A stretch of 64,000 bases of DNA from RGZA01 sp041917755 (lineage in GTDB: Bacteria > Pseudomonadota > Alphaproteobacteria > UBA9219 > RGZA01), in the NCBI GenBank assembly GCA_041917755.1, contig JAYRWY010000006.1, forward strand, positions 62,001-126,000, given 5' to 3'. The position numbers and the translations under genes were made by a program. Positions 35,353-44,950 of the stretch are shown here, in pieces. Every line of letters starts with the position of its first letter. Position 1 is the stretch's first letter. The notes beneath the pieces were generated by a model. The model did no database searches, was not told where the DNA came from, and saw nothing but the letters and a program-made list of their open reading frames with translations.

Positions 35353-35955
35353 TTATGGACCATCCTGCAGGCCACCTTTTAATAACTTAATACCTATACG
35401 TATTAATGCAGGATTTTTTAACAGCGAAGAAGTATTAAGTTGCCCTCCAAGACCTTTCTCTAAAGAATCAATATCTGGAGCAAGCGCAGCTAGACTGTCA
35501 GTAATATCCACTAGCCGTGCCATCAAATCTGGTTTATGCGCAAGATTTCTGACTTGGGTAGCGTTCAACCCAGCTTCGGTTAGAAGTCTTTGGGCAACTA
35601 TAAATTCATCTGTAATATTTTTTGGGATATTATTTTCTGTTTTTATATCAGAATCAGCGAACGCCTTACGTGCCAACTCCACCCGACTAACGACTCCCGG
35701 GGTGTCTGAAGATACACCAACAGTCATACCTAAATGATACCCGTAACCAGCCAGCACTTCTTTTATCTCATTAAGGGGTTTTCTACCCAAATGAGGTATT
35801 AGCAAAATTTCAGATTCTGTTTTTTTTATTATATCAAAAAAGTACTTGCATCCTGCATTTTTGAGCGCATTTGCAGTTCTTACTGAAAGATGGAGTTCAT
35901 CTATAGTCAATAGCAAAGTGCGGTTTTCTAGTATTGCGTCTAATTGTGCCGACAT
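35353..35955 (-). CDS. Stand-alone RNA polymerase alpha-CTD-like protein
   Basis: 199 residues from the ATG at 35955, which has an AAGGA Shine-Dalgarno seven bases before it; an ATG ten codons upstream lacks one. Residues 17-76 match the C-terminal domain of RpoA: LHLSVRTANALKNAGCKYF and LGRKPLNEIKEVLAGYG. Residues corresponding to E. coli R265, N268 and K298, which contact UP-element DNA, are present as R26, N29 and K59; S299 is Pro60. The remaining 120 residues are helical and unlike RpoA. There is no alpha N-terminal assembly domain, so this cannot replace RpoA; it may be a regulator or decoy. Confidence 0.78.
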   Translation of the reverse strand: MSAQLDAILENRTLLLTIDELHLSVRTANALKNAGCKYFFDIIKKTESEILLIPHLGRKPLNEIKEVLAGYGYHLGMTVGVSSDTPGVVSRVELARKAFADSDIKTENNIPKNITDEFIVAQRLLTEAGLNATQVRNLAHKPDLMARLVDITDSLAALAPDIDSLEKGLGGQLNTSSLLKNPALIRIGIKLLKGGLQDGP

Positions 35956-36066
35956 AATTGAGTCCTTAATCCTAAAAATATGCATGTACTATTTGTAAAG
36001 TATTGTCATATTAGCCAACTACTGCGAAAGTAAAACCTTACAACTGTTAAAGAAACACGTAAAATT

Positions 36067-38055
36067 ATGGCTGATTTATTCGGAAATGCGGCAAAGGCTG
36101 CGCAATATACGGCAGATGATATTGAAGTATTAGAAGGGCTTGAACCAGTACGTCGCCGCCCCGGTATGTATATTGGCGGCACCGATGAAAAGGCGTTGCA
36201 CCATTTGGTTGCCGAAGTGCTTGATAACTCCATGGACGAAGCCGTGGCCGGTTTTGCCAACCGCATTGAAATGAATTTGGATGCAGATGGCACCATGAGC
36301 ATTTCGGATAATGGCCGTGGTATCCCCATTGATAAGCACCCCAAATATCCAACCAAATCCGCGCTCGAAGTTATTCTGACCATGCTGCATTCGGGCGGTA
36401 AGTTTACGCAAAAAGCCTATCAGACATCCGGCGGTTTGCACGGTGTGGGTATATCGGTTGTGAACGCGTTATCAGAACATCTTGAGGTGGAGGTCGCGCG
36501 CGATAAAATTCTGTGGCGTCAGACCTACAGCCGCGGCGTACCCAAAAGCAAACTTGAAAAAGTTGGAGCTGCGCCCAATAAACGTGGAACTACCGTGCGT
36601 TTTCGCCCTGATACCGAAATTTTTGGCGCCAAGGCACGCTTTAAGCCTGCTCTACTTTATCGTTTGGCACGCTCGAAAGCCTATCTGTTCCGCGGTGTTG
36701 AAATCCGCTGGAGCTGTGATGAAAGCCTGCTTGAAGGACAGAAGGATATTCCCGCAACCGCCACTTTCCACTTCCCCGGCGGGCTGGAAGATTATTTGAC
36801 GACATCTATCGAAGGGCGCAGCACCGTTACGCTCAAACCATTTAGCGGTCTTGCCGAACTGCCGGTAAAAGGCGGTAAGGTTGAATGGGCGGTTGCGTGG
36901 CCAGATGATGGCGAAGACGGTTTTTCGCATTCCTATTGCAACACCATTCCCACCCCGCAAGGCGGTACGCATGAAAGCGGTTTGCGTACTGCATTGCTGC
37001 GCGGGCTGCGCGCCTATGGTGATATGACGGGTAAGAAAAAAGTATCACAGGTAACCAGCGATGATTTGCTGGATGGCGCGGTGATGCTGCTTTCTGCCTT
37101 TATCCCTGACCCGCAATTCCAAGGCCAGACCAAAGAAAAACTGGCCACCGCCGAAGCTGCACGTTGGGTTGACCAAGTCATCAAAGACCATTTCGATCAT
37201 TGGCTAGTGGGCAATCCTGCGGAAAGCTCGAAGTTGATTGATGCGATGATTGAAAAGTCGGATGAGCGTTTAAAACGCGCATTGGCAAAAGAACAATCAC
37301 GCAAAACACCGACGCGCAAATTACGCCTGCCCGGTAAATTGGCCGATTGCAGCCGCACCGAACCCGAAGGCACTGAATTATTCCTCGTCGAAGGCGATAG
37401 CGCAGGCGGCTCCGCCAAGCAGGCACGTAGCCGCGAAACACAAGCTATTCTTCCGCTGCGTGGTAAAATTCTCAACGTGGCCAGTGCCACTGCCGAGAAG
37501 ATGCGCAATAACCAAGAACTCAGCGATTTGATTTTGGCGATGGGTTGCCCGCTGGGTAAGGATTTCTCATCTGATAAAATGCGCTATGAACGCATCATCA
37601 TCATGACCGACGCAGACGTGGATGGCGCGCATATTGCAGCCCTGCTCATGACCTTCTTCTACCGCGAAGTTCCGCAGCTCATCGCAAACGGACATTTATT
37701 CTTGGCGCAACCACCACTCTATCGTCTCGTACATGGCACCAAGATGTTCTACGCCCGCAATGACGCACACAAAGAAGAATTGCTGAAAAAAGAATTCGCC
37801 AAATCAGCAAAAGTGGAAGTCAGCCGCTTTAAAGGTCTGGGCGAAATGCAACCTGCGCAATTGCGCGACACCACCATGGATCCTTCCAAACGCACCCTGC
37901 TGCGCGTGATGTTGCCCAATCCGCATGACCCAGATGACCGTGACAACGTCAAAGTTACCGAAGATTTGGTAGAAGCATTGATGGGTAAAAAGCCGGAGAG
38001 CCGCTTTAAATTCATTCAGGAAAATGCCCATTTCGCCAAGGAATTAGACGTTTAG
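36067..38055 (+). CDS. parE: DNA topoisomerase IV subunit B
   Basis: ATPase subunit of topoisomerase IV, which decatenates chromosomes. 662 residues. GHKL motifs: Glu50 and Asn54 in VAEVLDNSMDEA, DNGRG (81-85) and GGLHGVG (122-128). The TOPRIM domain starts at E442 (EGDSAGGSAKQARSRETQAI) with DADVDGAHI further on. It is shorter than GyrB of proteobacteria, and the Ser-Ala-Lys-Gln-Ala-Arg-Ser form is that of ParE. The 3' end overlaps the convergent gene by four bases. parC is not in the window. Confidence 0.94.
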   Translation: MADLFGNAAKAAQYTADDIEVLEGLEPVRRRPGMYIGGTDEKALHHLVAEVLDNSMDEAVAGFANRIEMNLDADGTMSISDNGRGIPIDKHPKYPTKSALEVILTMLHSGGKFTQKAYQTSGGLHGVGISVVNALSEHLEVEVARDKILWRQTYSRGVPKSKLEKVGAAPNKRGTTVRFRPDTEIFGAKARFKPALLYRLARSKAYLFRGVEIRWSCDESLLEGQKDIPATATFHFPGGLEDYLTTSIEGRSTVTLKPFSGLAELPVKGGKVEWAVAWPDDGEDGFSHSYCNTIPTPQGGTHESGLRTALLRGLRAYGDMTGKKKVSQVTSDDLLDGAVMLLSAFIPDPQFQGQTKEKLATAEAARWVDQVIKDHFDHWLVGNPAESSKLIDAMIEKSDERLKRALAKEQSRKTPTRKLRLPGKLADCSRTEPEGTELFLVEGDSAGGSAKQARSRETQAILPLRGKILNVASATAEKMRNNQELSDLILAMGCPLGKDFSSDKMRYERIIIMTDADVDGAHIAALLMTFFYREVPQLIANGHLFLAQPPLYRLVHGTKMFYARNDAHKEELLKKEFAKSAKVEVSRFKGLGEMQPAQLRDTTMDPSKRTLLRVMLPNPHDPDDRDNVKVTEDLVEALMGKKPESRFKFIQENAHFAKELDV

Positions 38056-38507
38056 GCAGCAACCTGTTTGTTTCCAAACATAAACTGGCGCAGTTGTTCC
38101 ACGGGCTTATCCAGCCAGCTATCGAAATCGAATTTTTCCAGATCACGTACTTGGGTTTGCTTGGCTAGATCATAGCCGCGCTTGAATACCAGCCAATGTC
38201 GGCGCCCGCGGAAGCGATATTGGCGTGGATAAAAATTGCAGCTGATAAATTTAAATAGCCATAAATGGAATGCGTTCATGCGGCTATCGCAACCCATGGT
38301 GAACCCAATCACAAAGGCTTCACCGGGCAAACGCATATTCGCCTTCAATACACAGTGCACATAATCATGTTGCTTGAGGCTAATGGAGCCGGGCATGCGC
38401 AGCGGCGATTCCGGATTTTCCATAAGCCATACGATGAAGGGAACCTTTGCGGCAAAGGTGCCGTTCTTGGTCATCTTTTGCTTGGCTTGGCGCAGGGTCA
38501 GGCTCAT
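38052..38507 (-). CDS. Coq4-like protein
   Basis: 151 residues. It contains H-D-Y-V-H followed after eleven residues by Glu (residues 47-63 region: QHDYVHCVLKANMRLPGE), which fits the HDxxH-x11-E metal motif described for the ubiquinone biosynthesis protein Coq4. The next segment, AFVIGFTMGCDSRMNAFHLW, also fits a helical membrane-associated Coq4-type core. The family call is tentative because the protein is shorter than Coq4. It converges with parE. Confidence 0.5.
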   Translation of the reverse strand: MSLTLRQAKQKMTKNGTFAAKVPFIVWLMENPESPLRMPGSISLKQHDYVHCVLKANMRLPGEAFVIGFTMGCDSRMNAFHLWLFKFISCNFYPRQYRFRGRRHWLVFKRGYDLAKQTQVRDLEKFDFDSWLDKPVEQLRQFMFGNKQVAA

Positions 38508-38567
38508 ATTTTGAGTCTACCGCAAAAAAGTTTACGAAGCGTAAGCGCCCGTTTTTATTGGGTTATT

Positions 38568-40313
38568 TCAACAAATGGCGGCATCTTCGACGACCAATTG
38601 CACATCGGTGCGCATCGCATAGGTATTCAGGCGGATATACCCCGCCACATGTATTCGTGACCCTTTTTTAAGGTTCACGAGTGCGGGCCCCATCTCGCTT
38701 TCCATCGCGCGGAAGGCAATCGCATTGAGGCTTCCGCCCATCTCGCTATTCAATATGAGCCGCAGATGTTTTTCACCCACAATATCGGCGCGCAATAATT
38801 TTACATCCATCAATGCAAAGCGCGGTTCGGGATTACCTGCACCAAAGGGCGATAGTGTCTGAAGTTTTTCAGCAAGTTCTACACTCACCCCGCCAACCGC
38901 GAGCATACCATCCAGCATCAAGGTTGGCTCAAGCGGTGTTTCTGCCAAAAATTTGGCAAGCCGCGTTTCAACAAATTGCTTAAATGCCGGATAAGCCGAT
39001 TTGGCGATGGTATAACCCGCCGCCATCGCATGACCACCACCATTTATCAGTAAACCTTCTTGGCGTGCGGCAATAATGAGTGCGCCGATATCAATCCCCC
39101 TGATGGAACGGCAACTGCCCTTTCCAATATCGCTGTCAAAGGCAGTGGCAAAGGCCGGTAAATTATATCTATCCTTCACACGTGATGCGACAAGGCCAAT
39201 CACGCCCGGATGCCATCCATCGCCATCCACAAAGGCGGCATGGGTTTGTGTTTCAGGCAGCATGCTAAGAGCGGCATTGAGTGTTTCGGCTTCAATCTCG
39301 CGTCGCTCGACATTTAATTGTTCAAGCTGCACGGCAATGGCGTGCGCTTCATCTTCATCTTGGGTACTAAGCAGCCGCGTTCCCAAATCCGATTTACCCA
39401 CGCGCCCGCCTGCATTCACACGCGGGCCCAAAACAAAGCCCGCGGTATAGGTATCTGCCGCGCCTTTGTGGCGCGCTACATTCAACAACGCATTAATTCC
39501 GATATTTTTACTATTGCTCATCACGCGCAAACCTTGGCGGGTGAAGGCACGGTTCACGCCGGTAAGCGATACGACATCACACACCGTACCCAATGCGACA
39601 ATATCCAGCTCGCTCATTAAATCCGGGGCTTTTTTACCTTCGTAAAATCCTTGCTCGCGCAATTTATTATTCAATGCCACCAGGAATAAAAACGTCACGC
39701 CAACCGCCGCAATATGGCGATGCTTGGATGTTTCATCAATGCGGTTGGGGTTTACCACCGCAGCAGCAGGCGGCAATTGCGGCTCCCCTGCATGGTGATC
39801 AAGCACAATCACATCAATTCCGGCATCACGTGCTGCTTTTAATGGTTCATGTGCGGTTATCCCGCAATCGACCGTGATGACAACCTTCACGCCATCTTTG
39901 GCAAGTTGCAGCATCGCAGCGCTATTGGGGCCATAACCTTCCTTCAACCGATCGGGAATGTAATAGGAAATATTTGTACCAATGGCGCGACAAAAACGAA
40001 TAAGCAATGCGGATGATGTTGCACCATCCACATCATAGTCACCAAAAACACAGATTTTTTCGCCTGATTTTATGGCCGCAATCATACGCGTGACGGCAGC
40101 ATCCATATCTTTTAAATGAAATGGATCCGGCAATAATGCGCGCAAAGTTGGCTCAAGAAAATCAGCCGCATCATCAAGGCCAATACCGCGAATGGCCATC
40201 ACCCGCGCCACCACATCGGGCACGCCGTGGCGTTGCTGCAGCGTCAGCGCCAAGCGGTCATCGCTTGGCTGCACTATCCATTTACGGCCAGAGAGTGAGC
40301 TGTTTACGACCAA
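38568..40313 (-). CDS. recJ: Single-stranded-DNA-specific exonuclease RecJ
   Basis: 5'-3' ssDNA exonuclease for recombination and mismatch repair. 581 residues. DHH motifs: VFGDYDVDGATS (residues 89-100), VDCGI (148-152) and LDHHAGE (171-177); a DHHA1 domain follows with GKGSCRSIRGIDIGA and NGGGHAMAAGYTI, then an OB-like C-terminus. The start overlaps glpX by ten bases, so hom, glpX and recJ form one run. Confidence 0.96.
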   Translation of the reverse strand: MVVNSSLSGRKWIVQPSDDRLALTLQQRHGVPDVVARVMAIRGIGLDDAADFLEPTLRALLPDPFHLKDMDAAVTRMIAAIKSGEKICVFGDYDVDGATSSALLIRFCRAIGTNISYYIPDRLKEGYGPNSAAMLQLAKDGVKVVITVDCGITAHEPLKAARDAGIDVIVLDHHAGEPQLPPAAAVVNPNRIDETSKHRHIAAVGVTFLFLVALNNKLREQGFYEGKKAPDLMSELDIVALGTVCDVVSLTGVNRAFTRQGLRVMSNSKNIGINALLNVARHKGAADTYTAGFVLGPRVNAGGRVGKSDLGTRLLSTQDEDEAHAIAVQLEQLNVERREIEAETLNAALSMLPETQTHAAFVDGDGWHPGVIGLVASRVKDRYNLPAFATAFDSDIGKGSCRSIRGIDIGALIIAARQEGLLINGGGHAMAAGYTIAKSAYPAFKQFVETRLAKFLAETPLEPTLMLDGMLAVGGVSVELAEKLQTLSPFGAGNPEPRFALMDVKLLRADIVGEKHLRLILNSEMGGSLNAIAFRAMESEMGPALVNLKKGSRIHVAGYIRLNTYAMRTDVQLVVEDAAIC

Positions 40314-41314
40314 GGCTTGGTTCTGAAGTTATGATGGGCTTCCATATAACGTACGGTACCCGTTTTGGAACGCATGACCACCGAATGGGTATATGCACCG
40401 CCGGGGAAACGACGCACGCCGCGCAACATGGGGCCCGTGGTTACGCCGGTTGCGGCGAACATCACGTCGCCCTTAGCCAGATCCATCAGGTTATATTTGC
40501 GGTTTAAATCGGTTACGCCCCAACGCTTAGCTCTCGCCTTTTCTTCATCATTGCGGAACAGCAAACGGCCTTGCATCTGGCCGCCAATGGAGCGAAGTGC
40601 AGCAGCAGCCAACACGCCTTCTGGCGCGCCGCCCGTGCCCATATATACGTCTACGCCAGTTTCAGGGCTGGTGGTGGCAATCACAGCACTCACATCGCCA
40701 TCGCCAATCAACATAATGCGTGCACCGGTTTCACGAACCTTGGCAATCAACTCCTGATGACGTGGACGATCAAGAATACATACCAGAATTTCTGATAAAT
40801 CGGCATTGCGTGCCTTGGCCACGTTTTTAAGGTTTTGTTGAACGGAATTATCCAGATCAACCGTGCCTTCTGGGTAATTCGGGCCAATTGCAATTTTTTC
40901 CATATATACGTCTGGCGCGTTTAAGAAGCCGCCGGATTCAGCCATGGCAATTACCGCCAATGCGTTTGGGCCGCCAGTTGCGGTAATGGTTGTACCTTCA
41001 AGTGGATCAAGCGCGATATCCAATGCCGCACCGCCCTTGCCTACTTTCTCACCGATATACAGCATGGGCGCTTCATCGCGTTCGCCTTCACCAATCACCA
41101 CGGTGCCATCAATCGGCAACACGTTCAGCGCTTTGCGCATGGCGTCAACCGCAGCTTGGTCAGCTTTCTTTTCATCGCCGTGCCCAACCAGTAATGACGC
41201 GGACAAGGCTGCCGCTTCGGTCACGCGAACCAATTCGATGGCAAGGTTGCGATCCATTACTTTGGGTGACGTTTCTTGAGTCATTGTGCTTTCCGTTTTA
41301 CGTGCTGTTTGCAT
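40304..41314 (-). CDS. glpX: Class II fructose-1,6-bisphosphatase
   Basis: Gluconeogenic phosphatase of the GlpX type. 336 residues. Motifs: RNLAIELVRVTEAAAL, VVIGEGERDEAPMLYIGE, ALDPLEGTT (the lithium-sensitive phosphatase signature), IGDGDVSA, TGGAPEGVLAAAALR and ATGVTTGPMLRGVR. A second Met at 41284 is a possible start, giving 326 residues. It follows hom by 12 bases. Confidence 0.96.
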   Translation of the reverse strand: MQTARKTESTMTQETSPKVMDRNLAIELVRVTEAAALSASLLVGHGDEKKADQAAVDAMRKALNVLPIDGTVVIGEGERDEAPMLYIGEKVGKGGAALDIALDPLEGTTITATGGPNALAVIAMAESGGFLNAPDVYMEKIAIGPNYPEGTVDLDNSVQQNLKNVAKARNADLSEILVCILDRPRHQELIAKVRETGARIMLIGDGDVSAVIATTSPETGVDVYMGTGGAPEGVLAAAALRSIGGQMQGRLLFRNDEEKARAKRWGVTDLNRKYNLMDLAKGDVMFAATGVTTGPMLRGVRRFPGGAYTHSVVMRSKTGTVRYMEAHHNFRTKPWS

Positions 41315-41326
41315 AGGGTTTCTCTC

Positions 41327-42625
41327 TTAATGGGGTAGAATTCGTATCACGCAAGGCGGCTCAAGAACAGATGGCATTTTTGAAAGTTTGCTAAGTGCCT
41401 GTGCCATCGCACTTTCGTTGCTATCATGGGTAATGAATACAACGGGAACAGGCCCCGCTTCATTGCGGCCTTTTTGTAAAAGCGACTGAATGGAAATACG
41501 CGCATCGCGCAATATGGCGGCCATATCGGCCAACACGCCGGGTTCATCCGCAACCATTAAACGTACATAAAATGCGCCCATGCTATCCGCATCCGGCAAT
41601 GCCTTGAGCGGTTTGAGATTTGCCACTGCAACGCCAAAGGCTGGCGGCGCGCCGCCATTTGCAACGTCAATAATATCACCCAGCACCGAGGATGCCGTTG
41701 GCCCTGCGCCCGCGCCGCGCCCAATCAATGTGAGTGGGCCTACCGCACTGCCTTCGATGAAGACGGCATTTAATGCATCTTCCACATGCGCGAGTTGTGC
41801 GGATAATGGCACCATATAAGGTGATACCCGTTGCATCAGGCCCTTATCCGTCAGGCGTGCAACACCAAGCAGTTTAATGCGATAGCCCAATTCATCGGCA
41901 AAGCTGATATCCGCAAGGCTGATATTGCGTATGCCGTTCACCGCCATACTGGATAAATTCACCGGAGATGAAAACGCAAGCGATGAAAGGATGGCCAGCT
42001 TATGTGCGCTATCCATTCCATCAATGTCAAAGGTCGGGTCGGCTTCGGCATAACCAAGTTTCTGTGCATCGCTGAGTACCGCACTGAACGCCTTGCCGGT
42101 TTCACGCATGGTGGTGAGGATGTAATTGCACGTGCCGTTTAAAATTCCGTAGATTTCTTTGATGACATTTCCGGCCAAGGATTCACGCAAGGTTTTGATA
42201 ACCGGAATACCACCCGCCACCGCAGCTTCGCAATAAAGTGGCGCCTTATGTTGTTCGGATAACGTCGCAAGCTCGACACCATGATGTGCCAGCAATGCTT
42301 TATTTGCCGTGATAAATGGCTTGCCTGCTTTTAGCGCTGCATTAGCTAGCTCACGGGCAACGCCTTCGCTGCCGCCAATTAATTCAACCACCACGTCCAC
42401 GTCTTTATGTGCAGCAAGTTCTACCGGATTAGCCACCCATGCCGCGCCGTTTAATGCGCAGCTGCGTTTTTTGTTTTTGTCGCGTGCGCATACGGCAGTA
42501 ATTTTTACATCGCGTCCTGCACGCAGCGCGAGTTGCGCCGCCTGCGTTTCAATAATGCGCGCAACCTCGCTGCCTACAGTACCAAGGCCGGCAATTCCAA
42601 GACGTAGCGGAGATTTATTTGACAT
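41327..42625 (-). CDS. hom: Homoserine dehydrogenase
   Basis: Reduces aspartate semialdehyde to homoserine for threonine and methionine. 432 residues. Nucleotide-binding GIAGLGTVGSEV (9-20), TANKALLAHHG, GILNGTCNYILT and the signature YAEADPTFDIDGMDSAHK are all present. The C-terminal part (from about 345) is an ACT domain for threonine feedback (DEPGVLADMAAIL). It overlaps the upstream lipoprotein gene by 11 bases. Confidence 0.96.
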   Translation of the reverse strand: MSNKSPLRLGIAGLGTVGSEVARIIETQAAQLALRAGRDVKITAVCARDKNKKRSCALNGAAWVANPVELAAHKDVDVVVELIGGSEGVARELANAALKAGKPFITANKALLAHHGVELATLSEQHKAPLYCEAAVAGGIPVIKTLRESLAGNVIKEIYGILNGTCNYILTTMRETGKAFSAVLSDAQKLGYAEADPTFDIDGMDSAHKLAILSSLAFSSPVNLSSMAVNGIRNISLADISFADELGYRIKLLGVARLTDKGLMQRVSPYMVPLSAQLAHVEDALNAVFIEGSAVGPLTLIGRGAGAGPTASSVLGDIIDVANGGAPPAFGVAVANLKPLKALPDADSMGAFYVRLMVADEPGVLADMAAILRDARISIQSLLQKGRNEAGPVPVVFITHDSNESAMAQALSKLSKMPSVLEPPCVIRILPH

Positions 42626-43031
42626 GGGGTGGTGCTTTCTTCTTATGCTTTTTCTTCAATGGTTTTTTAGCGGCCTTATGAACGTCTTTCTTTGGTGTAA
42701 CTTTCTTGGGCGTTAGTTTTACAACAGGCTGGTGACCTTGTTGATAGGCCTCAATCTCTTTTAGCCCCTCGGCGTTCTTCTCTTTCATTTCGGAAACGAG
42801 AACATCTTTTTCCGTTTCCGGCAAAATAATCTTGGGGCGTTCCGGAACATCCGCCAAATTGGGCCAAGTTTTGCCTTCTGTGCTGGGGTTTGGCATCTCA
42901 ATCGGGCCTTTATAGGCATCCAACTGTTCTTTGGTTGGCTCACCACTGATCCATTGAGGCCATTCGGTATCGGCGCATGCAGGCAACAGGAGCAACATCA
43001 CGCTCAGTAAAATGGGAAGAAAGTTACGCAT
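42615..43031 (-). CDS. Predicted lipoprotein with Lys-rich tail
   Basis: 138 residues. Signal with lipobox LLPAC (Cys19). The middle is Pro/Glu-rich and ends in a strongly basic tail (KKPLKKKHKKKAPPHVK) that could bind peptidoglycan, LPS or nucleic acid. No family recognised. It overlaps the start of hom by 11 bases, so it is probably the first gene of the hom-glpX-recJ operon, a setting that says little about its role. Confidence 0.72.
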   Translation of the reverse strand: MRNFLPILLSVMLLLLPACADTEWPQWISGEPTKEQLDAYKGPIEMPNPSTEGKTWPNLADVPERPKIILPETEKDVLVSEMKEKNAEGLKEIEAYQQGHQPVVKLTPKKVTPKKDVHKAAKKPLKKKHKKKAPPHVK

Positions 43032-43120
43032 CTCGTTGTTTTTCCAGAAGAAGGCCTATACAGTGCCCATCAGTAAAGTGCCTATGCTAACGCGATGTTG
43101 CAAGCCCCATTTAAGCAATC

Positions 43121-44950
43121 ATGACCGATAAAAAATCAAAACCTTCCCCTTCTACCGCCAAAGAGGACGTTAAGGTCCCCGACCCTGTGGAACTGGCCAA
43201 AGCCATGGTCAGAATTGGGGAACACAGCCAAAAGCTGATGCGGGAGTTTCTGGAGCGGCAAAACGAGAATAAAACCCACGCCGCGCAGGTGGAATTGAGC
43301 AATATCAGCGCCGCATTCTTAGACCTCACCCAGGCCATGATGCAAAACCCCGATAAGCTGATCGAGGCCAGCATTAATCTGTGGCAAGACTACATGAAAT
43401 TATGGAGTGCCACCGCCATTCGCTTTATGGGCGGCGAACATGTGGAGCCGGTGATAACCCCGGCGCAGAACGACCGCCGCTTCCAGGGCACCGCATGGAG
43501 CCAAAGCACCGTATTTGATTTCATCAAACAATCCTATTTGCTGTCATCACGCTGGTTGCAACAAACCGTAAAAGAAACCAAAGGGCTGGATGATAAAACC
43601 GCCATGAAAGTGGATTTTTATACGCGCCAGTTTGTCGATGCGATTTCACCCAGCAATTTTTTAATGACCAACCCCGAAGTGTTGCAGCGCACCGTTGAAA
43701 CCGGTGGGGAAAATCTAATCAAAGGATTTGAAAATCTTTTGAATGATCTGGAACGCGGCAAAGGCGAGCTTAAAATTGCCATGACCGATGAAAAGGCATT
43801 TGAAGTTGGAAAAAACCTTGCCACTACCAAGGGCAAAGTGATTTTCCAGAACGATATGATGCAACTTATTCAATATGCGCCACTCACCGAAAACGTATAT
43901 GCCACGCCGCTTCTTATCATCCCGCCATGGATTAATAAGTTTTATATTCTGGATCTGGGGGAAAAAAAATCCTACGTCAAATACCTGCTGGAACAAGGCC
44001 ACAGCGTGTTCATGATTTCATGGGTCAACCCCGATGAACATCTCGCCAATAAATCGTTCGAAGATTACATGGTGGAAGGCCCGATGGCCGCGATGAAGGA
44101 AATTGCCAAGATCACGGGCGAGGCCAACATCAATATTGTAGGCTATTGCTTGGGTGGCACCTTGCTGGCGTGCATGCTGGCTTATCTTACCCAGCATCCT
44201 GATGAAAAAGCCGCATTGCCCACTGTTGCTTGCGCAACCTATCTGGTTACCATGCTCGATTTCACCGATGCGGGTGAATTATCCATTTTCATCGATGATG
44301 AGCAATTAGGCGCGATGGAAGAACGCATGCAGGCGCAGGGTTATCTGGATGCCAATGCCATGGCCACCACCTTTAATATGCTGCGCGCCAACGACCTTAT
44401 ATGGTCGTTTGTCGTGAATAATTATTTGATGGGCAAAGAGCCCTTCCCGTTTGACTTACTATACTGGAATTCGGATTCCACGCGCATGCCGGCATCCATG
44501 CACAGCTTTTATTTGCGTGAGATGTATCAGCAGAACAAACTGATAAAAGGTCAGATGAAGCTAAAAGATACCATCATTGATTTAACCCAGATTGAAACTC
44601 CGGCCTTTTTCCTTTCCACGCGCGACGACCACATCTCCCCGTGGAAATCCACCTATGCGGGCGCGCTGCGCATGAAGGGCCCTGTGCGTTTTACCCTATC
44701 CGCATCAGGGCATATTGCCGGCGTGGTGAACCCACAAGCTGCACGTAAATATAATTATTGGACGAACCCGCGTCTGCCCAAAAGCCCCGATACATGGATG
44801 GGTGCAACCGTTCGCCACGAAGGATCATGGTGGGCGGAATGGGTATCATGGCTCAATCATTATGCGGGTGCGCAAATTCCTGCGCGCCAATTACCAGAGC
44901 ATGCGATTGAAGATGCACCCGGAAGTTATGTGCGCGTAAAGGCGATGTAG
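43121..44950 (+). CDS. phaC: Class I polyhydroxyalkanoate synthase
   Basis: Polymerises hydroxyacyl-CoA into storage polyester. 609 residues, the class I length. The lipase-like box is GYCLGGT with catalytic Cys343; the other triad members are Asp502 or 503 (STRDDHISPW) and His531 (SGHIAG). WINKFYILDL and NPDEH are also family features. The first 90 residues are the usual variable helical region. The 3' end overlaps the convergent gamma-carbonic anhydrase gene by 25 bases. phaA, phaB and phasins are not nearby. Confidence 0.95.
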   Translation: MTDKKSKPSPSTAKEDVKVPDPVELAKAMVRIGEHSQKLMREFLERQNENKTHAAQVELSNISAAFLDLTQAMMQNPDKLIEASINLWQDYMKLWSATAIRFMGGEHVEPVITPAQNDRRFQGTAWSQSTVFDFIKQSYLLSSRWLQQTVKETKGLDDKTAMKVDFYTRQFVDAISPSNFLMTNPEVLQRTVETGGENLIKGFENLLNDLERGKGELKIAMTDEKAFEVGKNLATTKGKVIFQNDMMQLIQYAPLTENVYATPLLIIPPWINKFYILDLGEKKSYVKYLLEQGHSVFMISWVNPDEHLANKSFEDYMVEGPMAAMKEIAKITGEANINIVGYCLGGTLLACMLAYLTQHPDEKAALPTVACATYLVTMLDFTDAGELSIFIDDEQLGAMEERMQAQGYLDANAMATTFNMLRANDLIWSFVVNNYLMGKEPFPFDLLYWNSDSTRMPASMHSFYLREMYQQNKLIKGQMKLKDTIIDLTQIETPAFFLSTRDDHISPWKSTYAGALRMKGPVRFTLSASGHIAGVVNPQAARKYNYWTNPRLPKSPDTWMGATVRHEGSWWAEWVSWLNHYAGAQIPARQLPEHAIEDAPGSYVRVKAM

